A stretch of DNA of 22,264 nucleotides, taken from the NCBI GenBank assembly GCA_018061585.1, contig JAGOTU010000006.1:1-22264 (forward strand), in the 5' to 3' direction. The notes beneath the pieces were generated by a model. It saw nothing but the letters and a program-made list of their open reading frames with translations. It did not search any database and had not been told where the DNA came from. Numbering within the stretch: position 1 is the first letter of the stretch; each line of letters starts with the position of its first letter. Origin of the DNA: Minisyncoccota bacterium (GTDB taxonomy: Bacteria; Patescibacteriota; Minisyncoccia; Phycocordibacterales; UBA2100). Shown here piece after piece: positions 7,478-14,587 of the stretch. A program made the position numbers and the translations under genes.

Positions 7478-9289
7478 TCAGAATCGCACTGCAGCGCCCG
7501 GTGGCCCGCCCGCACGTGTCGTGCCAGTCGTTGTTCGTGAGGTCGCGGTCGATGCCGCAGCGGCACCGGTAACTGTGCGCGTGACCACCTGTTGACCTTC
7601 GCTGAGACCGGAAACAATTTCTATATTTGTGTCGTCAGTTATGCCGGTAGTAACGGGAACGCGTTCCGGCTCAACACCAGATGCCGTTGCCTGCATACCA
7701 TCAGCGATTTGGAGTGGTGGCGTGAACATAAGCACGTACGATTCGCCATTTTGTGTTTTGACAGCTGAAGACGGCACAGAGAGCACGTCCGTTTTAACAT
7801 CTGTCTGAATAGATGCGTTCACCGTCATGCCCGGTTTAATACGAGGATCCTGAGAATCGAATGATATTTTGACAGAGTAACTTACAACACCTTGCGTGAC
7901 CGTTCCTACTGTGTCGATCTCGTCGACTGTACCGGTCTGCGAAAGGTCCTCAACAGCATCGAACGTAAGTGTCGCTTTATCGCCGAGCGCGATCTTGGTC
8001 GCATCGACTTCGTTAAGGGAGAGCGTGGCGATCTGCCTGTCGGTTACGATCGTTGCTATCGCCCCACCGTTCGATACCCGCTGACCGCGTGTTGCAGCGA
8101 CCGTCGCCACCGTTCCGCCGAACGGAGCGCGGATAGTGTAATCGGCAAGAGCGGCTTGCGCGTCTGCGACTGCATTCTCGCGCTGTTGCACTGTCAGTTC
8201 CGCACTTCGTATATCAAGTGTGTCTGCGCCGTCCTGCACATCAACGAGTGACTGCTGCTTTTCCGCGATCGATCGTGTCGCGCTCACAACACTCTGCTTG
8301 CCAGACGTGAGCGCAGACGAGTCTCCGGAGATCGCGGTCAGATGTGCCGTTACCTTTGTGTTCAGATCTCCGAGTGTAGCGATCGCATTGGTAGCCGGGA
8401 CACCCACCTCCCGTTGCTGACCCTCCATAGTGGTCTTGTAGAGACGAATGAATGCATCCGCGCTCTTTACCGCATCGGCAAAATTTTCAAGCATAGTCTG
8501 TGTCTTCGCTAGCATTGTCTCGGTCTGCAGTGGAGAAACGCTTGTACCAAGTGTCTGATACTGCCCGTATGCGCTATCGTATGCAGCCTCGGTCTTGGTG
8601 AATTTCTGATACGCATCATTGCGGTACGCCTCTGCCTTATCAGTGAACTGCTGCATGGCGTTCTTGTAGAAGTCCATGTTCCATTGGGAACGGTTCGCAT
8701 CGGTACCGGTGAGAATGTTCTCGAGCGACACGATCATATCCGGCACTTCCAGAAACGCGCTCACAACGTCGCCGTTAGCACTGAGATACACCTTCTCAAG
8801 ATTGTCGTCCGCAGTTCGTTTGGAATCGTCAGCGGAGGCGAGCGCATTCTGCGCCTGTGTGAGCGTGAGTCCAGAGGCAGGTGCCTTTACTTTTTCGAGC
8901 GAGAGCAAGGCGGTCTCAAGATTCGTTTGCGCATCGCGAAGCGTACGGTATGCGTCTGCCGAATCAACGCGTGCGAGCACCGCGCCTGCGCCGACCTTCT
9001 GACCTGCTTTCACATTGACAGCAATGAGGTCGCCGGACACGTCGGCCGTGACCGACAGCTCGTTCGACGAGGATACCTGCCCTGACGCAGAAATGGACTC
9101 GACGATGGTCTTTTTGGATACCTGCCCCACTGAATAGAGCGTCTCTCCGTCGGTCGATGTGGCCGTGGCATATGTGTAGTACCCACCGCCGAGCACGAGG
9201 ATCGCAGCGAACGCAGCCATGAATTTGTGGGCTTTGGCCCATGTATACACAGAGCCCAACTTCAGAGATAGCGCACGGAAGATATTCAT
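7478..9289 (-). CDS. MacA/HlyD-like adaptor with extended coiled-coil region
   Basis: 603 residues, much longer than the roughly 370-400 of MacA-type adaptors. One N-terminal helix (about 22-44) anchors it. A lipoyl half-motif lies at about 60-110 and the second half at about 385-420 (IRAPFGGTVATV). Between them is a region of about 270 residues rich in Ala, Gln, Lys and Glu, predicted here as an elongated helical hairpin. Beta-barrel and membrane-proximal domains follow (about 420-575), then a Thr/Ala/Gly tail. In MacAB systems the adaptor links the ABC permease to an outer-membrane channel. These cells are thought to lack an outer membrane, so here the hairpin may instead reach through the wall or surface layer (inference). 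It is the first gene of the exporter operon. Confidence 0.9.
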   Translation of the reverse strand: MNIFRALSLKLGSVYTWAKAHKFMAAFAAILVLGGGYYTYATATSTDGETLYSVGQVSKKTIVESISASGQVSSSNELSVTADVSGDLIAVNVKAGQKVGAGAVLARVDSADAYRTLRDAQTNLETALLSLEKVKAPASGLTLTQAQNALASADDSKRTADDNLEKVYLSANGDVVSAFLEVPDMIVSLENILTGTDANRSQWNMDFYKNAMQQFTDKAEAYRNDAYQKFTKTEAAYDSAYGQYQTLGTSVSPLQTETMLAKTQTMLENFADAVKSADAFIRLYKTTMEGQQREVGVPATNAIATLGDLNTKVTAHLTAISGDSSALTSGKQSVVSATRSIAEKQQSLVDVQDGADTLDIRSAELTVQQRENAVADAQAALADYTIRAPFGGTVATVAATRGQRVSNGGAIATIVTDRQIATLSLNEVDATKIALGDKATLTFDAVEDLSQTGTVDEIDTVGTVTQGVVSYSVKISFDSQDPRIKPGMTVNASIQTDVKTDVLSVPSSAVKTQNGESYVLMFTPPLQIADGMQATASGVEPERVPVTTGITDDTNIEIVSGLSEGQQVVTRTVTGAAAASTATSRTTTGTTRAGGPPGAAVRF

Positions 9290-9297
9290 ATCGAGAG

Positions 9298-9303
9298 AGT
9301 ATG
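9298..9303 (-). promoter_or_regulatory. Candidate -10 box of the exporter operon
   Basis: CATACT on the minus strand, ending 8 bases before the adaptor ATG at 9289, which would put the transcript start about two bases before the ATG. There is no Shine-Dalgarno. The 80-base gap 9290-9369 holds nothing else I can identify, so I cannot tell whether the exporter also reads through from the sigma-factor unit. Confidence 0.35.
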
Positions 9304-9369
9304 ACAGTTATGGACGAAAAAGAGAATAACGCGGTTCCCGTTGTACCTAATACACTCGAGCCCCGAGGT

Positions 9370-10173
9370 TTATTTCATCTCATGCTCCTCGTCCTCTATC
9401 TCAAGCACTTCCCGCAATCGGCCCTTGAACCCACGATCTCTCTCCTTTCGAACCCCGAAGGCTCGAATGATCCCGTCTTCTTCCGTATCTCCCGCGATGA
9501 ATACCACGTCACCGACGGAGAGCCCTGTCGTGGTCGCTCGATGATCGTCGTTCGGCAATATGACCGTGAACGTAGTGGTCGCGCCGCCGCGAAAATCTGA
9601 AACGGTAAGTATGGGTCCGTTTATACCGATTATCGTACAGCGGCAGATGCCGTCATGGGGTGCACGGCGCGCTCCGTGATACAGGCCGCCGAGCGGTCCG
9701 GGGATGCCCTCGTGCTCAGCGCGATCCATAAGTCGGTCGTTGAGGTACGTACCACGATCGAGTGCAAATCCGGCCACAACAGTAAGAAAAAGAATTGCGC
9801 CAACGAGATACATCATCGGTATGCGATAGCCGAAACGGAACTTACGAACGAGCCAGTCAAACAATACGACAAGTCCGATATCGAGCATGAGTATCGGCCA
9901 CGGAAAGAACATGAAGAAATTCGAGAGTCCGCGCGGCCCGAACTGCAGAAATGCATCGTGACTATTGATACGTATCGAAAATAGAATGAAATTAAAAATG
10001 AACACCGAGAGGAGGAGCACGCAGAGCGCAACAAATGCGACAGCAATGATTTGCATCGTGAAATAGAGCCGAGGCTTCATAATGATCCGATCGGTCTTAA
10101 TTTTCGACAAGATAGAATCGCGGAGCGAGTCGTGCCGTCCGGTCTTTTTGTGTTGATTATGCTCGTTATTCAT
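9370..10173 (-). CDS. Three-helix membrane protein with extracytoplasmic DUF5666-like domain, possible anti-sigma factor
   Basis: 267 residues. A basic cytoplasmic N-terminus (1-37, with LRDSILSKIKTDRIIMKPR) precedes three membrane helices (about 40-66, 86-109 and 115-138). The C-terminal soluble region contains a DUF5666-like unit (about 178-245, CTIIGINGPILTVSDF ... SVGDVVFIAGDTEEDG). Its start overlaps the sigma-factor stop by 8 bases (10166-10173), so the two are translationally coupled. This order, and a soluble N-terminus followed by helices and an outside domain, fits a membrane anti-sigma factor. I see no zinc-binding anti-sigma motif, so the role is inference. If correct, the DUF5666-like domain would be the sensor. 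Confidence 0.7.
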   Translation of the reverse strand: MNNEHNQHKKTGRHDSLRDSILSKIKTDRIIMKPRLYFTMQIIAVAFVALCVLLLSVFIFNFILFSIRINSHDAFLQFGPRGLSNFFMFFPWPILMLDIGLVVLFDWLVRKFRFGYRIPMMYLVGAILFLTVVAGFALDRGTYLNDRLMDRAEHEGIPGPLGGLYHGARRAPHDGICRCTIIGINGPILTVSDFRGGATTTFTVILPNDDHRATTTGLSVGDVVFIAGDTEEDGIIRAFGVRKERDRGFKGRLREVLEIEDEEHEMK

Positions 10174-10738
10174 AGTGGGATTCTTTATATTGAGTCCGCA
10201 GCGCTTCTTTTGCTCGCTTGATTCGGATTCCTACGGTACCTTGCGGCACCTGGAGGATATCCGCGATGTCTTTGTATGCCATGTCTTCAAAATAATGCAG
10301 TACGAGAACTTCGCGATACTTCGACGAAATTCCGTCTAATCCTCGCTCTAGATATGTGCGCATGTCCTTCTGTTCCCGTTCGCTTTCGGCAGGATCCTCG
10401 TAGACCGTGTGCGGGATGATGGTATCAAAGTCGAATGGCAGGAGTGGCCGACGTTCATTTTTGCGAAGTTCGTTCACGAATGCATTGTGTGCGATTCGGT
10501 AGATCCAGGGCGAGAACCGCTGCGCCGTATTGAAGCTTTGAATATTCTGGTATGCGCTTATGAATACATCCTGGACGATGTCCTGCCGATCTTCGTCGCG
10601 CGCAAGGAACTTTCGTCCGTATCGTAAAAGCTTTGCTTCATACCGAGCGACCAGTTCGCCGTACGCATCCGTTTCACCCTTTTGCACGCGCAGCGCAATC
10701 GACTCATCGCTCTCAGGTGCAATTGCGGCCGATCCCAT
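10166..10738 (-). CDS. ECF-type sigma-70 family RNA polymerase sigma factor
   Basis: 190 residues from the ATG at 10738. Region 2 (about 15-80) includes the RQDIVQDVFISAYQNIQSF core; SPWIYRIAHNAFVNELRK follows; region 4 (about 125-185) has YREVLVLHYFEDMAYKDIADIL and a helix-turn-helix VPQGTVGIRIKRAKEAL. Such factors direct RNA polymerase to stress promoters and are usually held by a membrane anti-sigma; the coupled downstream gene is a candidate. The frame is open to a TTG at 10843, with ATGs at 10819, 10780 and 10747. I chose 10738 because it gives family length and a TACTAT box ends 7 bases upstream. ATG 10780 has a GGGGG Shine-Dalgarno-like run held in a hairpin and remains possible. Confidence 0.88.
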   Translation of the reverse strand: MGSAAIAPESDESIALRVQKGETDAYGELVARYEAKLLRYGRKFLARDEDRQDIVQDVFISAYQNIQSFNTAQRFSPWIYRIAHNAFVNELRKNERRPLLPFDFDTIIPHTVYEDPAESEREQKDMRTYLERGLDGISSKYREVLVLHYFEDMAYKDIADILQVPQGTVGIRIKRAKEALRTQYKESHYE

Positions 10739-10745
10739 GTGAGCC

Positions 10746-10751
10746 ATAGTA
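10746..10751 (-). promoter_or_regulatory. Possible -10 box just upstream of the sigma-factor start
   Basis: TACTAT on the minus strand, 7 bases before the ATG at 10738, compatible with a one-base leader. It may be chance, since the gene could also be read from the upstream DUF5666 promoter. Confidence 0.25.
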
Positions 10752-10780
10752 CGTGTGAATGTGCGCGGGTTCCATGCCAT

Positions 10781-10810
10781 AGACCCCCGAGGCGATTGCG
10801 ACGGGGGGCT
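10781..10810 (-). promoter_or_regulatory. Stem-loop upstream of the sigma-factor gene
   Basis: A stem of 8 pairs with one mismatch (AGCCCCCC-like against GGGGGTCT on the minus strand), 12-13 base loop. It lies between the DUF5666 stop and the sigma-factor ATGs. No U-run follows, so it is not a clear terminator. It would hide the GGGGG run before the ATG at 10780, so translational control is possible; this is inference. Confidence 0.35.
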
Positions 10811-10843
10811 ATGCGCCATGGATCGTGTTTGAGGAGTGCTCAA

Positions 10844-11521
10844 TTACTGAGTCGTCGGTGCCGTGTGCATCGGCATATCAGCCATGATCGTCTTGGCTGT
10901 AACCGTTGTGCCCGATACGTCACCGTGGACTCCGATGGTGTCGCCGACCGCAATGTCACTGAGCGCGCCCGCCGCCATCTTGTGGATCGAAGCTGAGCCT
11001 GCGTTTACTGTGTAAATCGCGCCGTCGTGTCCGGTAACCGTGATAGTGGAACCGTTGACTGCCGTCACTTTCCCCATAACTCCCGGACCGCGTCCGTGAC
11101 CACCCTTGCCACCCGGGCCGCCGCGACCGAACTCGCCTTCCGTTACATGTGTCGCCTTGAGCGTCGTTCCCGAGAGCGTACCCATTGCGCCGACTTTGTC
11201 GCCGATCGCGATCTCAGAGATCGTTACCGTGGTCGGAGCCGAGCCTTCGGCCGCCTTTTTGAAGGTCGCGGAGCTCGCGTCGATCGTATACGCGGTGTCT
11301 GTGCGATCATCGGTGATCGTAATAGTGGTCCCGCTGACCGCCGTAACCGTGCCGTGAACATGTGGTCCGCGATCACGCTTACCCATCATCTTCCCTTGTG
11401 CGGATGTTTCCGCACCGGACGATTGTGCGGATGCGAGTGTTGCATATCCCGCGAGCGCCCCGCCTGCGAGCAATGTCGCCACGATGGCCGGAATTGCGAT
11501 TAGTGATTGTGTCTTTGTCAT
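10844..11521 (-). CDS. Secreted protein with two DUF5666 repeats, upstream of the sigma factor
   Basis: 225 residues: signal peptide (about 1-32, cleavage near LASAQ), a short Met/Gly/Lys linker, then two clear DUF5666 units at about 55-125 (HGTVTAVSGTTITITDD ... GDKVGAMGTLSGTTLKATHV) and about 148-215 (MGKVTAVNGSTITVTGHDGAIYTVN ... GDTIGVHGDVSGTTVTAKTI). A Gly/His-rich spacer (GRGGPGGKGGHGRGPG) joins them. There is no Cys. The DUF5666 function is unknown; the fold is expected to be a small beta-barrel. The gene ends immediately before the sigma-factor frame and probably belongs to the same transcription unit. It diverges from the CHRD gene across a 214-base gap. Confidence 0.82.
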   Translation of the reverse strand: MTKTQSLIAIPAIVATLLAGGALAGYATLASAQSSGAETSAQGKMMGKRDRGPHVHGTVTAVSGTTITITDDRTDTAYTIDASSATFKKAAEGSAPTTVTISEIAIGDKVGAMGTLSGTTLKATHVTEGEFGRGGPGGKGGHGRGPGVMGKVTAVNGSTITVTGHDGAIYTVNAGSASIHKMAAGALSDIAVGDTIGVHGDVSGTTVTAKTIMADMPMHTAPTTQ

Positions 11522-11621
11522 ACTGTTTAATGTTCTAGCCTGCTAAAACCATGGTGAGGTGAATTGCTTCTCCTCGTAAGCTAATACACACGGCCGGGTC
11601 GAGTTATTTCATTGCCAAAAT

Positions 11622-11639
11622 GCACCGCTACTGCGGTGC
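11622..11639. other. Perfect stem-loop in the divergent gap before the CHRD gene
   Basis: GCACCGC (11622-11628) pairs exactly with GCGGTGC (11633-11639), loop TACT. It resembles a terminator, with AAAA before it and TTT after it on the plus strand, but it lies between two divergent genes where no upstream transcript is evident. It could insulate the two promoters, be a leader element of the CHRD gene, or mark a lost gene. The rest of 11522-11735 shows no gene. Confidence 0.45.
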
Positions 11640-11735
11640 TTTCATCCCCCCTTCTTTGAGCTTGTTGGAGAATGTGCCATCGGGTCGAAACGACCTGCGC
11701 ACTTATCAGATCTTTTATCAGTTCAACATACTCAT

Positions 11736-12962
11736 ATGCATCAATCATTAACGAGACAACTCGGCTATTTGGCGCTTGGCGCTGTTCTTGCGCTTGCGCT
11801 TACTGTCGGGTTCACTACACTTATGGTAAGCGCGGATACCGCGACATCCACAGGTACAACGACCGCATCGTACGTATTCGACGCCCCAATGACGGGCGAT
11901 CAGGAAGTTCCGCCGGTCAGCGCGACAACAAGCACATCGACCAATGGTACGGGCACAACGACCGCGACCACGACCGGTCACACGCGCATCTGGTTCGACA
12001 TGGTGAACGCAACAGGTTCGGCGACCACCACTGTATCAATGTGGAAGCTGGTACATATCTGGAACGGAAACGACATCACCATGGCGCACCTCCACTGTGG
12101 ACTTCCGGGACAGAACGGTCCGGTCGTAGCGGATCTGTACATGGACAATGCGTCATCAGGCATCGACGTGCACGGCACTCTGGTGGGCACGAGCTCGATC
12201 ACGCAATCGGATATTCGCGCCACAACGACCGGCTGTTCGATGCCGATCAGAAATCTGCACGAGCTCGCTGCGGCGATGAACGCAGGCATTATCTATTCCA
12301 ACGCGCACTCATTGCAGTTCCCGACAGGAGTGGCGCGCGGTCAGATGATGCTCACAAGTTCAAGTACGAACAGTTCGAGCACATCAACTCCGGGCCACGG
12401 CATGTGTGCGAACAACGCGAACGGCTGGTATGACGGTAGTCACGTGTGGCACTCGTGTCAGAGCAACGGGGGCAATGGCGGGCAGACATGCAACACAATG
12501 GGCACATCTACTAACGGCTGGAGCGGTTGGTACGATAACGGCGGTCTCTGGCATTCCTGCAATGGAAACGGCGGCAACGGCGGTAACAGCTGCAGCAACA
12601 TGGCAACGTCCACCAACAGTCACGATTGGACGGGCTGGTACGACAGGAGCGGCACGTGGCATTCGTGTGAAGGTAATGGCGGCCACGGCGGAAACAATTG
12701 CGTAGGTGCAGCAAGTACGAGCCTCGGTTGGTACGACGTACACGGCACATGGCACGCATGTAACGGCGGCGCGGGCGGGACGACCACGCCTCCTACTAAC
12801 CCACCCGCATCGAACGTTCGAGGTCTTCTCGATCGCGTCTTCGATAGGATCCGCAGTATAAACGGTGGCGGAAGCTCGACTCCTCAGGTAAGTGGCAAAG
12901 TGATCACGGACCGAATATTCGAATCCCTGAACCATTCGTTCGGTGACATGTTCAATATATAG
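11736..12962 (+). CDS. Secreted CHRD-domain protein with four tandem GWYD/WHSC repeats
   Basis: 408 residues. The signal peptide or anchor spans about 8-33. A CHRD domain (about 46-206) has the expected start MTGDQEVPPV, AHLHCG (117-122) and NAHS...GVARGQM (189-204); CHRD is found in chordin and many bacterial secreted proteins, with unknown biochemical role. After a Ser/Thr linker, four repeats follow: GWYD begins near 230, 264, 300 and 331, each followed by WHSC (or WHAC) and the first three by a GNGG-like run and a second Cys. The cysteines suggest disulfides outside the cell. The C-terminal tail (about 360-408) carries two similar amphipathic segments, LLDRVFDRIRS and ITDRIFESLNH. No Shine-Dalgarno is seen. 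A strong terminator follows the stop. Confidence 0.88.
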   Translation: MHQSLTRQLGYLALGAVLALALTVGFTTLMVSADTATSTGTTTASYVFDAPMTGDQEVPPVSATTSTSTNGTGTTTATTTGHTRIWFDMVNATGSATTTVSMWKLVHIWNGNDITMAHLHCGLPGQNGPVVADLYMDNASSGIDVHGTLVGTSSITQSDIRATTTGCSMPIRNLHELAAAMNAGIIYSNAHSLQFPTGVARGQMMLTSSSTNSSSTSTPGHGMCANNANGWYDGSHVWHSCQSNGGNGGQTCNTMGTSTNGWSGWYDNGGLWHSCNGNGGNGGNSCSNMATSTNSHDWTGWYDRSGTWHSCEGNGGHGGNNCVGAASTSLGWYDVHGTWHACNGGAGGTTTPPTNPPASNVRGLLDRVFDRIRSINGGGSSTPQVSGKVITDRIFESLNHSFGDMFNI

Positions 12963-12979
12963 TCACTGAACATCGATTC

Positions 12980-13010
12980 AAAAAACCCCGCTTGCTTAGC
13001 GGGGTTTTTT
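12980..13010. terminator. Bidirectional rho-independent terminator
   Basis: A 13-bp stem: six A, CCCC and GCT (12980-12992) against AGC, GGGG and six T (12998-13010), loop TGCTT. It has a U-run in both directions. It ends the CHRD gene (stop 12962) and can also stop transcripts from the protease gene on the minus strand. Confidence 0.92.
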
Positions 13011-13059
13011 GCTTTTGTCGAAATAAGTGAGGCAAAAGACAAAAAACAGTCGGAGCTTG

Positions 13060-13123
13060 GGGCCCGTCCGCGACGGCGGATGGGATAGCGAGACGGGCCC
13101 GGCGTGAGAGCCGCAGTAGCGGC
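13060..13123. other. GC-rich structured spacer with nested hairpins
   Basis: Between the terminator and the protease stop. Outer 9-bp stem GGGCCCGTC (13060-13068) with GACGGGCCC (13092-13100); alternative inner hairpin TCCGC/GCGGA (13067-13071, 13076-13080); and a separate hairpin GCCGC-AGTA-GCGGC (13110-13123). Read on the minus strand, a run of six T (13041-13046) follows, so it may help end the protease transcript. The composition differs from its surroundings, which suggests a dispersed genomic repeat. No coding potential is convincing. Confidence 0.5.
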
Positions 13124-13141
13124 GAGACATGTGGGGTTTTG

Positions 13142-14476
13142 TTATTCAACGTATCCGGGAACCGTGATGCTGCGCGACTTCCAGTATTGTACGAACGCTT
13201 TCTGATACACAACAGCGTTACCAGCCTTGAACTTCTGCACAAGGGTAGCAGGATCATTCGCTAGGAATGTCGTGAGCGAGACGCCTGTATCCGTTTCAAA
13301 ATCACGCGCAACGTACCCGGTCGTAAGCGCATTCAATACTTTGTCCGCCGTTGTAGCGCCCTGTAATTTATCAAAAAATGTCATAAGCCCGGCAAGTTTC
13401 CCCCCGTTCAAAATTACTGCACCTCCGGACGAACCATGTTGCCCAACAACGTTGCCATTGAACGCGACCGTATCGATCTTTCCACTGCCCTGGATCATGC
13501 GCTGCGCATCGACCGAGGCGGGTGAGGCCAGCTGGTACAGATTTCGCTGCAGGGTTTCGTAGCTCGTGTATTCAGACGCGTAACCGAGCAGGTACACAGG
13601 TGTGTTCACGGCTGGAGCGGCGTAATCAATTGATAGATACGGAAATACGGTCGGAGCTTTGATTTGACCGGTACTCGGACCGGTGATCACAAGTATCGCG
13701 TAGTCATCCTTGCCGTAAATAAAACCGTCATCACTGGCACCGGGAACCGCTTTCACGGTATCTGACACATAGCCCGCGGGTAGATACACGAGTGATGCTT
13801 TGTATGCGGGAGACGCCGGTGAGCCGGTACGCACAACGCACTCAGTAATGCTCGGGGTCGGCCAATCCTGGAACAAGAAGTCGAGTGCGACGTGAGCATT
13901 CGTCAGGATAATGCCGCGCGAATCCACGATAACACCAGAACCGCTGGAAAGTCCGCCGCCGTATCGATCCGTGCAGAACAGATTCACGACAGCACTCCGC
14001 CATGATTGATCGAATTCGAACGGAGTCGTTGCTGCAGCGTACGTTTGCGGGACCGCAGTAGCACCAGAGGTGGTCGCCATAAGTTCGGCGAGCTTTTTTA
14101 GTAGCGCTTGCGTCTGCAATTCAATTTCACTCAAACCGGTCGCAGGAGGAGCGTCGGTGGCCGCTTTCGGTGGAGTTGTGGACGCCGGAGTGATCGCGAG
14201 CAGGCGCACATTGATCTCGGCACGAGTCAGAGGCCCGACGAACCCAGTTGATGGAAGTCCTACCGACCTCTGGAAATTCTTAACACCCTGCAACGTGATC
14301 GAATAGAAATTCCCCGTCGGCTCCCCGACCAAAATGTTCTGATCGATAAGGAACTGCTGGAGCTCTCGCACCTGTACGCCCTTGGCACCGTATCGTAGAT
14401 CGGATGATATCTGCGCACCGGAAACCGTGGGCATGAATACCGCAAGTGCCGCGAGAAGCAACGCAATCTTTTGCAT
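13142..14476 (-). CDS. Secreted trypsin-like serine protease with N-terminal peptidoglycan-binding domain
   Basis: 444 residues: signal peptide (1-21), PG_binding_1-like domain (about 29-92, with VRELQQFLIDQNIL and a GPLTRAEIN end), a Pro/Thr/Ala linker and short helical segment (about 115-135), then a trypsin-like domain (about 155-375). Catalytic residues are visible: His195 in TNAHV, Asp258 in KDDYAIL and Ser350 in GSSGG. A final segment (about 395-444) is unassigned. It probably degrades or trims proteins at the cell wall, held there by the peptidoglycan-binding domain. A TACGAT box ends exactly 6 bases before the ATG. The GC-rich spacer and bidirectional terminator lie downstream. Confidence 0.9.
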   Translation of the reverse strand: MQKIALLLAALAVFMPTVSGAQISSDLRYGAKGVQVRELQQFLIDQNILVGEPTGNFYSITLQGVKNFQRSVGLPSTGFVGPLTRAEINVRLLAITPASTTPPKAATDAPPATGLSEIELQTQALLKKLAELMATTSGATAVPQTYAAATTPFEFDQSWRSAVVNLFCTDRYGGGLSSGSGVIVDSRGIILTNAHVALDFLFQDWPTPSITECVVRTGSPASPAYKASLVYLPAGYVSDTVKAVPGASDDGFIYGKDDYAILVITGPSTGQIKAPTVFPYLSIDYAAPAVNTPVYLLGYASEYTSYETLQRNLYQLASPASVDAQRMIQGSGKIDTVAFNGNVVGQHGSSGGAVILNGGKLAGLMTFFDKLQGATTADKVLNALTTGYVARDFETDTGVSLTTFLANDPATLVQKFKAGNAVVYQKAFVQYWKSRSITVPGYVE

Positions 14477-14482
14477 GCATAT

Positions 14483-14491
14483 ATCGTATCA
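14483..14491 (-). promoter_or_regulatory. Extended -10 promoter giving a leaderless protease mRNA
   Basis: TGA followed by TACGAT on the minus strand (hexamer 14488 to 14483). Position +1 falls on the A of the ATG at 14476. There is no Shine-Dalgarno and no clear -35 box. Confidence 0.45.
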
Positions 14492-14567
14492 CTCGATGAA
14501 TCAATGGGCGGACGGCGTAGCTGCTTTTGTGTATCCCGCTGCATCGGAATGATCAATTCCTTGTTTG

Positions 14568-14581
14568 AGGGGCTGTCCCCT
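14568..14581 (-). terminator. Weak hairpin behind the MFS gene
   Basis: AGGGG and CCCCT pair around a 4-base loop, 6 bases after the MFS stop (14588). No U-run follows on the minus strand, so termination is doubtful. Confidence 0.3.
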
Positions 14582-14587
14582 GACAAT

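Noticed and set aside
6753..7480. Possible UGA recoding, as in some CPR lineages
   Set aside because: Both TGA codons stand at proper protein ends with the next start codon overlapping or two bases away, and the other genes read through without in-frame TGA.
12952..13257. Minus-strand reading frame through the terminator and GC-rich spacer
   Set aside because: It crosses a strong terminator and structured DNA, overlaps the protease gene end and has no recognisable domain.
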